The notes beneath the pieces are model-generated. The model saw only the letters and a program-made list of their open reading frames with translations, searched no databases and was not told the origin of the DNA. Both the position numbers and the translations under genes were made by a program. A stretch of 64,000 bases of DNA from contig CM072170.1 of assembly GCA_036850595.1 (NCBI GenBank), positions 18,203,136 through 18,267,135 of the forward strand. The letters are read 5' to 3'. This stretch comes from Rhyacichthys aspro (lineage: Eukaryota > Chordata > Actinopteri > Gobiiformes > Rhyacichthyidae). Below are positions 11,963 to 25,000 of this stretch, one piece after another. How positions within the stretch are numbered: the first letter of the stretch is position 1; every line of letters begins with the position of its first letter.

Positions 11963-14589
11963 CCACATAAAAACACGGAAATAAACAGACCACTCTGTTC
12001 CTCTTACATCATGTAGAGGATGGTCCATATTGTTTCATACTTTGCCCATTTATAATGAAAATTGAAATGAGTTTTTCAAATTCCAAATATTAAAGAGGAG
12101 TTCTTCTCTATCTTCTAAATCTTCTAGATCATTTCAGCACAACTGTAGCTTCATAAGTGTTTGTATTTTCTACCTCAGCTGTGTCTTATTAAAGTCTTCA
12201 CCAAGACACTCTTGTCTGTCTCTATGTTTTTGAGAATTATATTTACTTGTTTTTGAACTGGAATATTTTTTCAAGACCATCTGTAATTATCTGTTCACTC
12301 TGTAATCCTGACCATACATCCCTGACACTGTGCATGCTGAAACCTATCGGATGTATTATGTGTATATAACACAAAATAATTCTGCAGCTTCTTATTAATT
12401 ATATGATGCCATTATGACATCTTCCAATTACTGTTTTGAGCAGACCTGGTTCTCACCATCGTGTGTTGGAAAAATAAAAGTATTGTTCTTGTAAATAACA
12501 GTGCTGCCACCTAATGTACAAGACCTGATCCTGCATCAAGACGTGCTCAAATTTCAGTGCACTGCACTCCGTGAGTGTAGAGTGTTGGAGATGTACACAG
12601 ATGTCTTTTTTTATCTTTGTCTGACTGCATTATCATTTCCAAATGCTATCACACACATCTACAGAAATGGAGCAGATTCAAAACCAGCAGCTCTGCCACC
12701 AGTGCAGAGTGCTGTTAGCTGCAATATTATTTTTGGATAATCAGACGATCATTTATTTTAGTTTTTTAAGGCTGAAGACTTGTCTTTCTTTCCCTTAGAA
12801 GGAAGGGATTAAACCTGAGCTCTACTGTCATTGGTCAAACGCTGATCTAGGACCTGGTTTCCCAGGGTCGTGCCCTGTATGATATTAAATGGTACATACA
12901 TGTATATATTTATGTAGTTCTTTCCTTCCTTCAAAGGCTTCAAAGCAATGTCATCTACAGCTTAAGCCAGAGATACACTTGCGTCTCTCTAAGGCAGGAA
13001 CAAGATGAAAAATCAAAACTATTGTCTGGGCTGAAAAATCAAACTGCTTTAGAAAAAAGTCCATGAACCTGATTTTGAAAATTCATGAAATTCCTGCTTT
13101 CAAAGTCAAAACAGGTCACACAGCCTGTGTGATTTCAGCCTTACTCAATGTGCATACATATGGTAATGATGTTTGTGCTTCATCATGATATGAATAACCT
13201 GGGACTTATAACCTGTTTATTGCATGTATAGCATCTTATCCATAATATACTGCAAGGCTACTGCATAGACAGCAACATAAGACAATAGTACAGTTCCAGG
13301 CTTTAATAAGCCAGACAACACAGCTCTTATGTATCAGGTTTTTAACTTTTACACATGAGCGCACTGAAAAGTCACAATAAAGTCTGGTAAAAGAATTAGG
13401 GGAGGCCTGGAATGGTGGCAACATTTTTTACATTTCTGTCTATATCTTGGAGTTCTTTTAAGCAAGCAAATTTAAATTGTGGTTCAGACTAGTTACAAGT
13501 GTCTGGTGTTATCTTTGCTGCTGAGCCCTTTAAAGATGAGGAAGAAGTAGGAATCCGCCAGTGTTGTTTGTACACTCTCCATACCTTTCGGACTAATCCC
13601 AAACTCTTTGAATATGAAAAACCTGAACATAGATTTCATGCTGAAACAGGCCTATAGCTATGTCACACTGTCCACCTCCAAAGGCCCCCCAGGTATGTCT
13701 ACTTCTTTCTTTAATGTTACAGCTTCTGACAGCTGCACCACACAGCCACAGCCACAGCAACATGCCATTAGGTGTGAGACCCTGGCCACTCTTCTCTGGG
13801 AGCATGCTCTGTGAAAAACCCAAGTTTGACTGGAAAAAAAATGTTACAAGCAGTTGTGAAGTCTACTAGTTACCATACGCTGTCCTAATGACAGCTAAAA
13901 CATCAAAAATGTATTCCATTTTGTTGAATTTGAAACAGGACATTTTTGGCTGTAAACAGCCCCTAAAGTGAGTAAGGTGATTATTATATTTTGTATTGTG
14001 TTAAGGGACATAAACATTTCCTTTTGTAGCACACCTCTCACTGATTAATAAATAAATGTTGCAAATGTGCAAAGAGTCAATCTACTTCTTCAATGTCATC
14101 ACTCGAAGTAACACTCAGGACACAATGAGTGTAAAAGGGGATCTGTGGATCATTTCTTTGAGAGCCTTCCGTTTTGCTCACAATGTTCAATGCACAATGC
14201 TCAAATCAAATCTTGCCTAGCAACAAAGTTCTTCTGGGCAACATGTGTTCAGTTTCCAGATGTCAGGCCAAGTGGTACTAAACCTCCTTTTAGAGCCACT
14301 CGGCACTAAAAGGATTGTATTGAAAGATTTGTTTGTTTATTTGTTTCACATTGGATTTTTTTTATCAAAGTGGTAAAATATTTTATAAAACATAAATCCC
14401 AATAACAGCACTAAGCTGTAAAGTATTTTATTTAGAAAATATAAAACAGCGGCGGAACTGTGGGTGGGGCTTTTGAAGCTACAGCTCGGCCACTTTGAAG
14501 CCTGTTCCGAAAGACTCATGAGGAGTTACTCAGGACACTAGTCTTGGCTTGGGAGGAGCCGCCTCCAAAAGGAACGATCCTTGCAATTA
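11963..14589. other. Intergenic region downstream of pcare, no gene seen
   Basis: AT-rich DNA with only short open frames that lack splice partners and family resemblance. The part from about 14440 on is more GC-rich and leads into the DNA transposon upstream of znf292. Confidence 0.55.
11980..11985 (+). terminator. Candidate poly(A) signal for pcare
   Basis: AATAAA 18 bp after the stop codon of the last-exon frame. A second AATAAA lies at 12473-12478. Either could end the transcript. Confidence 0.35.
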
Positions 14590-15355
14590 GGTGCGTTCGA
14601 CTTGAGCCAGACCTGGGCAGTTTCGATCGGTGCCGATCGGTGCGCAGTTCACGCCGGTTAGATTTGTGTCCGACTTGATACCGACTTGCTCTGACGTAAC
14701 CTACGAGCCGGCGACGGAAATCTCGTGAGATCAAAACGAGAGCAGCCATCTGAGCCGTTGTAAAAAAGCAACAGCATGGGCTGAAACGCCCACTTGTCAA
14801 CGGGTAAAGGACACTTGATTGGCTTTGAGTTTAGTGTTGATCAGAAACGTAACGCGCTGATACGTCACTGCCCCCCACTTCACCAGCACCCCACTCACTC
14901 AGCCCCCCACTCCTCCACCACCAGCTCTCTATATGTTAAATCCAGACAAACAAAACAAGTTTTAATGGTAGAAACTATTTGTGCTGCTGTCAGATATAGA
15001 GAACACAGTCATTTACGACATTTTGCATAATATACAATGACTTTATGGGGTACTAAATGCGTAAACTTGGGGATAAGGCCAAAGACCGCTGCTAAAAGCG
15101 CCATACCTACAGTGCCCCGAAGCGCACCTAATTTACAATAAGACTGTGATAGTTTCACACAAGGCAAAGCCCTTCTAATATCAATTAAATCGATTTATTT
15201 GAAGTATACATCAAACACACGCGAGAACTGCACGTCAGACGTGATCTGAGTCACAAACTGCCCGGCTTGACAGCAACCTTCTTTCTCCACCTCCTGCTGC
15301 TGCCGTCTGCTCCCGTCTACAATCTAGGCGAGGCGCAGTTCGTCCCGAACGCACC
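14590..15355. mobile_element. Non-autonomous DNA transposon with TA target duplication
   Basis: The element starts with GGTGCGTTCG and ends with the exact reverse complement CGAACGCACC. It is flanked on both sides by TA (14588-14589 and 15356-15357). The interior is GC-rich relative to its surround, includes repeated CGATCGGTGC units near the left end, and has no transposase frame. TIR and 2-bp TA duplication would suit an ISL2EU/Harbinger-like or Tc1-like derivative; I cannot assign it to a superfamily from this alone. Confidence 0.65.
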
Positions 15356-15931
15356 TAGTTTTGGACACAACGCACAACAAGCGTCTCTCATGTTTCTTTT
15401 ATCAACAACTTCAACAGAGACTGGAGAAAGTGCTCTTTGATGCAATGGGTCATCTGTAAATGTTAAAATACACCATGATGTTTGTGAACCTTATATTTGT
15501 TTAAATAAAAAGAAATATATGTAAATATATGTCTGTTTAAAATGTAACAAATATTCTTGGCAGACATTTACACTCACCGTATTTTAAAAATCTGAAGGTG
15601 GTTTGAGATCTTGCAGCAGATCCAGTTGTTTAAATTTCAATATAAACATATGTTGCTGCAGGTGATGCTCCTGAGTTTAACTCATCTCTCCTCCAAGGCC
15701 TACTTCTCTCGTCTCCTCTCTCCTCTGTGGTGAGTGGGGGCATCGAGGGTGCATGTTTTGAGAAATTAGACGCGCCCCAGGACTCTAGCCTTGGCTTGGG
15801 AAGAGGAAGGATCCTGGCAGCTGAGAAACGGAGGCGTAAGTTTACAGACCTAGCCCGTGTTCTCCGGGGGCACTAGGGACAACACAGGATCCCCTTGTAA
15901 TGCAGTGGCCTCCTGAGTGGCCTAAAGCAGA

Positions 15932-15939
15932 TGACGTAA
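15932..15939. promoter_or_regulatory. CRE-like site in znf292 promoter
   Basis: TGACGTAA, a one-base variant of the CREB/ATF site, about 60 bp upstream of the znf292 start codon, followed by GCGCTGCGCA which partly fits NRF1. Role inferred from position. Confidence 0.4.
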
Positions 15940-15994
15940 CTACGCATAGCGCTGCGCAGTGTGCGTACAGAGCTACGCGCTGGAGTTGGGTGTG

Positions 15995-16006
15995 AAGATG
16001 GCGGAC
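15995..16006 (+). promoter_or_regulatory. YY1-type site over the znf292 start codon
   Basis: AAGATGGCGGAC matches the YY1 consensus AAGATGGCGGC except at the end, and includes the initiator ATG. Such sites just downstream of the start are common in TATA-less housekeeping promoters. Binding is inferred. Confidence 0.5.
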
Positions 16007-19000
16007 GAAGAGGCCGAGAAGGACCGTGGTCCTGAAAACGATGTTAGTGTTGTGATAGAAGGACTTAAACAACGCTTACAAGAACTACAGGAGGTCACGG
16101 TTAAAGAGAGCCGGGACTCTCCGGTCCAGTCCTCCTTTAATTATTGCCAAGACTTTTGTCGGGTAAGTTCTCTCCCGTGTGTGGTCAGTGGGCTAGCTAG
16201 CTGAGCATTCCGTCTGCCCCAGTGAACCTCGGGAGGGGATGTGGAATATGTGTATGAAAGGCGGTGGAGAGGACAAACTGGTATTCTGCCCTCCACACGC
16301 TTTTATGCTGCCAAACCACTGAAAGTGAAGTACAGATTTAAACGCAGACTTACAACAGCTTGTTTGTTGACAGTCCGTAGCTTAGCTTCTAGCATGCGCT
16401 TGCTTATAGACGGTATATCGTTCTACTCTTGATGTAATTGCAAATGCACCGCTAATGCCTGGATTCTACCAGACGTGGTTCTGGATATGTTTGATGCACA
16501 GCTTTCATTCATGGATGTGTGTATATTTGTGTGATTGCAGAACTGTTTATTTGGCTGCAAAACACCGTTATCTCTGTGCCTTAGCTTTTAGCTTTGTGTG
16601 TTTAGCTCTGTGCGCGTTCACGTCTTCGTCGTTTAACTGATTGTCTCTGCTCATGTCGGTACCGTGCATTGTTGTACGATGAGAGACACTCAGATGACTG
16701 TCAGTCCGTACAATAAGTCTGTATTTTGTATTGAGGTGCAGAAAGAGAATAATGAGTGTTTTCCTGTGGTGAGTTACGCGTGTGTACGTGCCGAATGAAA
16801 CGCACGCCTTTGCAGGATTCATTATAGTAAAATCGTACACATTAACAGCCCAACAGGCAGGGACGGCGTCCAGAGAGACTGGCGCATCTGCTCAGATGGA
16901 CCATTTTCACAGCTTCGTGGAAACACTTTTTGATCGTTGTGATTTATTTTATTTTATGTTAATGGGATTTTATTTTACTGTGTAGGTAAAATGACAAGGT
17001 CATGATATCTACAGCAGCTTGTATATGATCCATATTTGTGACCGTCTAAGCCTTGTAGTAAACTGGCTCAAGTTTTTATCAAGAAGATCGTTTAACATTT
17101 TAAATTTAGGCCACAGCTGTTTGTTGTATTGATAAACTGAGCTCTGTTGTTAATTGTGTTTAATCCAGTAAATATCTCACCAGTGTGTAATGAACATGAA
17201 TAATACTGCCCTTCTTCGAAAGTCTGCATTTCTTCTGCATTTCTGCATTTCTTTGATTGGACACATCTCACTTGGAGTGGGAAAATATTTTACTTATTTT
17301 AATCTCCGCTGCTAATATTTGCTTTTAGCATGAAACATAATTGCTGTTATATACTACACTGACATAAAGTTTATATTTTTTTAAACATGACATCAAACAG
17401 CAAACAAGACTTCATAGTTTGGCATATCTCACTCACTGTGTGATATAAATCTGGTCACCACAGGTCAGAAAACAAGGCATGCACAAAAATAAATAAATGA
17501 AATAAAATTTGAATGAAAAAAAAATAAACATGCACTAACAACATTAAACAAAAACCTTTATGCTAACTTAACTACACTTTGGCTTGTCGCACATCATTTT
17601 GACCTGCTGAGTTTTGATGCCTAACACATAACATTAGTACATTTCAACAGGTCTTCATGAACACACCAGGTCTACATCTACTTGGAATGGAAAATTATAA
17701 CACACTGAAACATGATGAAATGTTCTGAATCTTTGTGTGTAGACACTCCTGGAGTACGCAGGCCGGTGGAGAATAGAGGAAGAGCCCCTTCCCTTGGTCC
17801 AAGTGTACATTGCTGCATTGCACAGTTATGCAGAGACGTCTCCGTACCTGTCCCTGCAGTGTGAAAATGTACTGCTTGTAGTGGAGAGGCTGTCACTGTA
17901 TGTATCAGATGTTTTTGTACAGTGTCTTTTGCTTTTTTTTTTTTTGTTTGCCTAAATTTGTAGCTACACATAGAAAGGAAATCTTGTTGTTCTCTTTAAC
18001 AGGAGTTTCGTGGAACTCTTGCTGTCACTAAAGGAGCTTCCAGATGAACTGTGGAATGAATTCAAGACGTGTGTCCAGGTAAAGCAAACATTTTAACATG
18101 TATTTATCTTTGATTGGAGTCTTTTTCATTCAAACCTCCAGTGAAGTCTTGATTTTACTTCTGCTCGTTTTGTTTTGGATAAATTAAATCCAGACATGAC
18201 TGGTATTATCATATCATTATTATAAACGGTTCAGAAAGTTTTTCTTTTTTTACTTTTGTACCTGTTTTTTTGTCTTCTTCTAGTAGGGTAAACGGTTTTA
18301 ACCCCAGGTAGTATATTGTAAAAGCAATAATTGGTGAAAAACAAGGTTTGCGATGCTACCCACTGTTTATAGAGGATTTAAATGGATGAGAATTTTCAGC
18401 CCACACAGACAACACATACAACAACAGATAACACAGAGAAAGAAAGTGTATATTCTGCGCTGAATAAGTCTTTTTACACTGCAAAACAGCACAAAAAAGA
18501 AAATTATCAAATAAGAAAAGGGAGGCAATGTGAAATGCGGGTAAATACTGTCAGTTCAATCACATAATGTTTAATGAGGTGGAGATAATTGCTGTTTGAC
18601 ACTGAAGTCACAGCTAAATGTTTATGGTAAGCTCTAAACTTCAGTTTGGTGTAATCTAACAGTATTTTGTGGAGAAAAAAAGTCAGTTTTTACTTTTTTA
18701 ATAAAGAAAATCAGGAGAGGTCCTTTTGTGGGAGAGTGGAGTCTGAGACAGAGATGGCAAAGGAAAATCGGGTAGTGGAGCTTTAAGTGGAAGTTGATAA
18801 ATGCTTACACATATGTTATCTGTCATCTACATGCACAGAACACCAAACAATACCACACAGAGTAGCCAGAGTTATAGGCGGATTGTTTGGAACTTGAATT
18901 TTCTCAAAAAGTTAAACTGAATTTGGCTGCTGAGAGTAGCACACACACATACATTCAGATTCATGTACAATGCATGCATGTCACCATTATAGACGGACAT

Positions 19001-22000
19001 GGCACAAAGACATATTGGGTAAAATAGCACACACATAAAGTGTGAGGGTTTGGCTTAAAGGTTTTTAGCTTCCTTCTCTCCATTTGCTTATAGCAAACAT
19101 CTCAGTAGGTTACATAATGTTTTTTTTAAAAAGACCTATACATAATTTTACCATACATACACTGGCTGGTATTAACCTTAAATTAAAAAACAAATTCTAG
19201 TATTCAGCTCTCTTGGATGCTCTAGGGTTATAATGCAATAGAGCAGAACAGTGTTGCCCTGAAATGGCCATGGCCCTGAAGCACTGGAATATTGGTTCTG
19301 TTAAACCCATATTTCACAGCACTTCACTGCTTCTTAAATGAATGGACAACACTGATACTTCTGCTGACAAAATAATGCTGCATCATCTGTAGCTAGTGAT
19401 TTTATTTTTTCGGTTTCTTATGAAAGTCACATATATATATTATAATAGCTGTTTATCTGTCTAGCTAAGAGCAATTATTGTTGAAGATTGTAAAACTTAC
19501 TCAAATATAATGTTTGGATTGAAAAAGAATCTGAATGTCATGTTTGTGTTCAGTTTTCACACAGCAAACTCCAAGAAAATGGAATCACCCAGCTGTCCAT
19601 GTTGTGTGCGCTGGGCCAGCAAGAAGGGATTTGGATCAGCCCTGTCTTACAAGGCCTTTTGTCTGGAGAAAACCTACAGACAGAGCTAAGTGAGTTCCAC
19701 CACAACACAGTCATTACCTTGTATGTAGATAAAAAACAACAATGTTGAGATGTTCAGTTGAAACCCAGACTAAAATGTAGTTATACTTCCTTTGGTTTTC
19801 AGTTGGAGAGTTCCTTGTTCATGAGGGGCAGAGCCTGTTGGAGATGAGAGTAAAACAGCTGATAAAAGACTACCAGCTGGAGAAGGCTGCCCTGCTGGCA
19901 AAAACATGCTCAGAGAGTGCCTCCTTCGAAGGAAAGGGAAATTTCAAGCAGATGTATCTCGTCTGCCTTTGTGCTACCTCAGAACAAGATCAGCTAATGG
20001 GAGAGGCAAGACATGATCAAAAAGACATACACTTATTTTTTAGCTTTTACACACGTTTTTAGTTGTTATTGTGATGATATTATGGATGTTTGTCAACAGA
20101 TCTCAACTGTGGACTGTCGTGATGTATTGGAGATGATCTGTAATCTAGAGTCTGATGGTGATGAAAAGTCAGCTTTCACTTTATGCTCGGCTTTCTTGAC
20201 CCGCCAGCTCCTGCAGGCAGACACTTACTGCGCATGGTGAGGAAGGACAAGGCACTGCAATGGGGTTAATCTAGTCCACATTGAAGTTAGTGGCTCAGGC
20301 AGACCAAGATGGGAGCTGATGCTAGTTCTATTCCTGTTTATTTGCAGTTACTTAAAAAAAAAGGTTTACTATAAACCTTTTTCTGTATTTCAAATGCAAA
20401 TAATCATTTTTTGGAAATACAAGTAATGAATGCTGTTTTCTTCTTTTATAATGTATTTATTAGATTTCATCAGATTTTTACATTATTTTGAATTTTACTG
20501 TGAGTTAATTCAGTTCACATTTTTTCATTGTCTTAATTTTCTGCCAGGTCATCATTATTTCCAAAATGTCCATCAAAAATGATGGCAGATAACCAGTGTG
20601 ATTTGATAAGTCTTGCTTCACATCTTCCTTTTTCCAGGGAACTCACTTTGTTCTGGAGCAAGTTGCTGAAGCGACTTGAACCATCAGAGAAGGCCTTTCT
20701 GGACAAATGCTGCCAGATGTCTATGCTCTCCAAGACAGTCTACCACATCCTGTTCCTTATCAAGGTTATCCAGTCGGAGGTCAGTAACACACTTTTAATT
20801 TGTATGTAAGGCTATGACAACCAAGCATCTGGAGCTATTGGAGCTATATTATATTCTTGTTTGGTAGCTTAACTTGGCACTTTCCCGTTTCAGATCAACG
20901 AGGCTGGCCTGCCAGTGTGCATTGAAATGTGCATTAGGGCTCTTCGGATGCAGTCAGAAGATCAAAATACAAAAGCCACTGTGTGTAAAACTATTGCCTG
21001 CCTGCTTCCCAATGACCTGGAAGTAAAGCGAGCCTGCCAGCTGACGGAGTTTCTCCTGGAGCCCACTGTGGACTCGTACTACGCTGTGGAGACTCTTTAC
21101 AACGAACCAGATCAAAAAATGGAGGTGGAAAATATGCCCGTTCCAAACTCGCTGCGCTGTGAGCTTCTGCTGGTCTTCAAAACACAATGGCCTTTTGACC
21201 CTGAGTTCTGGGACTGGAAAACACTAAAGCGACACTGTCTTGCTCTTATGGGTGAGGAGGCTTCCATAGTTTCTTCTATTGACTTACTTAATGATACCGA
21301 CGAGGCAGAGGAAGAAGAGACACGCATTGATGATGGGTTTTTAGAGAGCGCTGAGCGAATGGTCAGCGGCACATATGAACTTGCGGACATAACTGACAGG
21401 AAGCAGAAAAACAGAGAAATGAAGAAGCTAAGAGAAAAAGGTTTTATATCTGCCAGGTTTCGAAACTGGCAGGCATACATGCAGTACTGTGTGCTCTGTG
21501 ACAAGGAGTTTTTAGGCCATAGAATTATACGGCATGCACAGACTCATTTTAGTAGCGGGGTGTACAGTTGTCCAATATGTGCTGAATCCTTCACCTCAAA
21601 AGACACTTTGACCCCTCATGTTACATCACATGTTAAACAGTCTTGTAAAGATAGGCTAACCGCAATGAAGACAAACAAAAAACTCGCCAATCCCAAAACA
21701 GCTGCCCCTGTTATAGCTGCATTAATAGCCAAGACAGAAAATCAAGTGTCAGAAAATGACACTTCACTAGGGCATAATTCTGGGTGTGTTCAAAATATTC
21801 AGGCAAGACTCTCGGTGGAGAACAGTGAAGAAAATGTGTGCCCAGTTGGAACATGCAAAAAGACCTTCAAGTTCTACAGAAACCTTATTGCCCATGTAAA
21901 AGCCCACGGTGACAATGAGGAAGCTAAGTCTTACCTCGAAATGCGAAGCAAAAAGGTGGTTTGTCAGTACTGCCGTCGCCACTTTGTTAACGTCAACCAT

Positions 22001-25000
22001 CTTAACGATCATTTACAGGTTCACTGTGGTGTAAAGCCATACATCTGTATTCAGCTAAACTGCAAGGCTAGCTTCCTGTCTAACACTGAACTGCTTGTAC
22101 ATCGAAAAACACACACTTCTTTTAAGGCTAGATGCATGTTCCCCAACTGTGGCAAGATTTTCAATGAGGCTTTCAAGCTCTATGACCACGAGGCACAGCA
22201 TTATAAAACCTTTACATGTAAATTTGTGGACTGTGGAAAAGTTTTTCATACACAACAACAACTGGATTTGCACCATAAGGGCCATACCACTAAAAAAGAG
22301 GAACATGTTCCTGCTTCTGAGCAAACCTCACAAAATTTGCAAAGGAGCCCTTCAGTCACAGCACAAACCATTCCTGATCAAGCTCCACTAAATGAACAAG
22401 AGGATCCTCAAGAGAAATGTGAACCTGAAAGTGTTAGTGTTGGTAGACCAGAGACTCTTGAAAGTTTGCTCAAAAGCTCCCAAACACCTATTGAAACCGT
22501 GGATCGCTATGAAATCAAAGCTGTTGCAAAAGATGAAGGTTACGCCAACCAGAGAAGTCAGATTGTAAGTAATTCAGTCATTCAGCCGACTAATTTACAG
22601 CAAACTGTTCCACATCTTAACAAAGATGCTTCTTCTAGTCAGCCTCTTAATTATTTAATGCCATCCCAGCAAAAGCAGCACCAGCATGTATCTCCATTTG
22701 AAGCTACTATAAATAAAATGCTGCACGATAAAACAGTGTTACACGGTCAGTTACAAAAACTGTCTAGTAGTATAAAAAGTGGCTCAATGACTTACAATGC
22801 AGGGCCAGTCTGTAGTGTAAGTACACCTTTACCATTAATATCACAGGCGCAAAACATCCCCAAACCCCTGTTACAACCCCTTCCTCCAACAGGCACTCCA
22901 TCAATTGCAAACCAGTCAGAAAAAACAGTTAAACCCTCCACTTCTGCAGTTCTGAGAGAGAGATATCACTGTGCCTATGAAACATGCACAAGAAATTATA
23001 GCTGCTACAAAAGTGTTGCCAAACATATGAAAACGTCCCACCCAGAGTTTTATGCACAACGGAAAATACCACGTAGTGAAATCAAGGTAACCTATGTTTC
23101 TGGTCCACCTTTGGTTCCAAAACTTAATTTGCCTGTGTCACAAGAAAATCAACAAAAAGTCACAGTAGAAGGAGCAGTGAGGCAGAATGTTATTCAGTCT
23201 CCTTCCTGTACAAACATGGTTGCAAATTATAAGACTGTAAGGTCTCATTCACCCACTACTGTCAACCAGAATGCTTCACACTTAATGGAAAATGTTTTAA
23301 ATCGTATTGTGGTCTCTCAGTTAAAAAGCAATCCAAACCAGGGAAATGCATCAGAAACCCAAGATGAACCAAACTGGTCATCAGCACCTCAAAACGAACA
23401 AATCCTTAAATGTGACCCTTCCCAAATACACATAACCAGCCAAGTAGAATCTAACAGTGCACCCCTGCCACCTTCAATTCCAACGGTGTCAAACCTGAAC
23501 AACACTGTAGTAGATTCCTTTCTAGCGTCAAACATGCAAAGTAGTTGTCAACCCTACTACAGGCCAGCCTCTGCCAATTCTGCCCAACCACAGTCAAGTC
23601 AGACAAAAACCCAAGATGAAAGCCAGCCAGTGTGGTCATTGACCGCCCAAAACAAGCAAATTGTAAACAGCGCTACTTCCAAAATACTTTCAACTGGGCA
23701 CGTGGAATCTACTGATGCACCCCTGCCACCTAAAGGTCTATCTTGCAGTACTTTAGATGCAGATCCGAATCACACTATAGCAGATTCCCTAACGGCATCA
23801 AGCATACAAAGTAGTTCTCAACCTCATTACAGGCCACCCTCTACCAATGCTGGCTTTCAAAAAGAAAACCCACCAACATGGTCCCTACCCCCTCAAAATG
23901 AGCAAAATCAGTTTGATTGCCCTTCTCAATTTTGTCCAACCAGACAAGTGGAATCTACCAATGCACTCCTTTCATCTAAAGCTCCACCTCATCTCTTGGA
24001 GTCAGACCCAAACCACATAGCAGAAGACACCCTTTCGGCATCACACACACAAAGTAGTTCTCAACCTATTTACAGAGAGGCCTCTACCAATGTTGAACTA
24101 TGTAAAAGTCAGCCAAAAAATCAAGAAAAAAGCCAGTGTACATGGTCACCCTCCCCTCAAAATAATCACATTTTAAACAGTGCCACCCAAATACATTTAA
24201 CGGGGGACTTGAAATCTGATAATGCACCCCTGGCAACTAATGGCCCATCTTGCATTCCTAAAAAGTCAAGTGACATCGCAACAGCATCTCTTCCGGGATT
24301 AAGCATGCAAAGTAGTTTTCAGCATCTTTTACCTTCTAACATTAAGACTGAAGAGAACAGCCAAGTCATTTCTCTTCCATCTTTGCAAAATGTTTCCAGA
24401 CAGTCAGAAAACAGTAAGCCAGGGCATAATCTTACATTGTCAAATTTCCAATCCAGCCAACCTCAGCAGCGGTCATCTATTTCAGAAGATAACCCTGAGA
24501 ATTCCAAACGAGTCCGAAAAAGTAGGACTAAATGGCCAGCTATTATTAGAGATGGAAAGTTTATATGTTCACGATGTTATAGAGAATTTAACAGTTCAAA
24601 ATCCCTTGGTGGGCATTTGTCTAAACGTACATCCTGTAAACCATATGAAGAGACAGTTCTGAATACCGACCTACCAACATCATTTCTTGATCTGCTCAAT
24701 TCAGAGCAAACAGTTAGCAATCCTCAATCTAATCTTCCTTATAATCCACCTGTGTCTTATTACAGCAAACCTCACACTTCCGAAACACATGGCCCAGTTG
24801 AACAGAAAAACTACAGTTCTCAGAATTACCAAGAAAATTTGCCAGCATATATTAACGGTGAAACAAACCATGACATTCTCAAGCAAATCATGACTGCATC
24901 AAATATGGCTGATCTCTTTGTTCAGCCACAGGTTTCCCAGTTTCCAAATTCTAGTGCTCCCTACCGGCTGAGCATTCCAAGTAGGTCTGTCATTCAGCAT

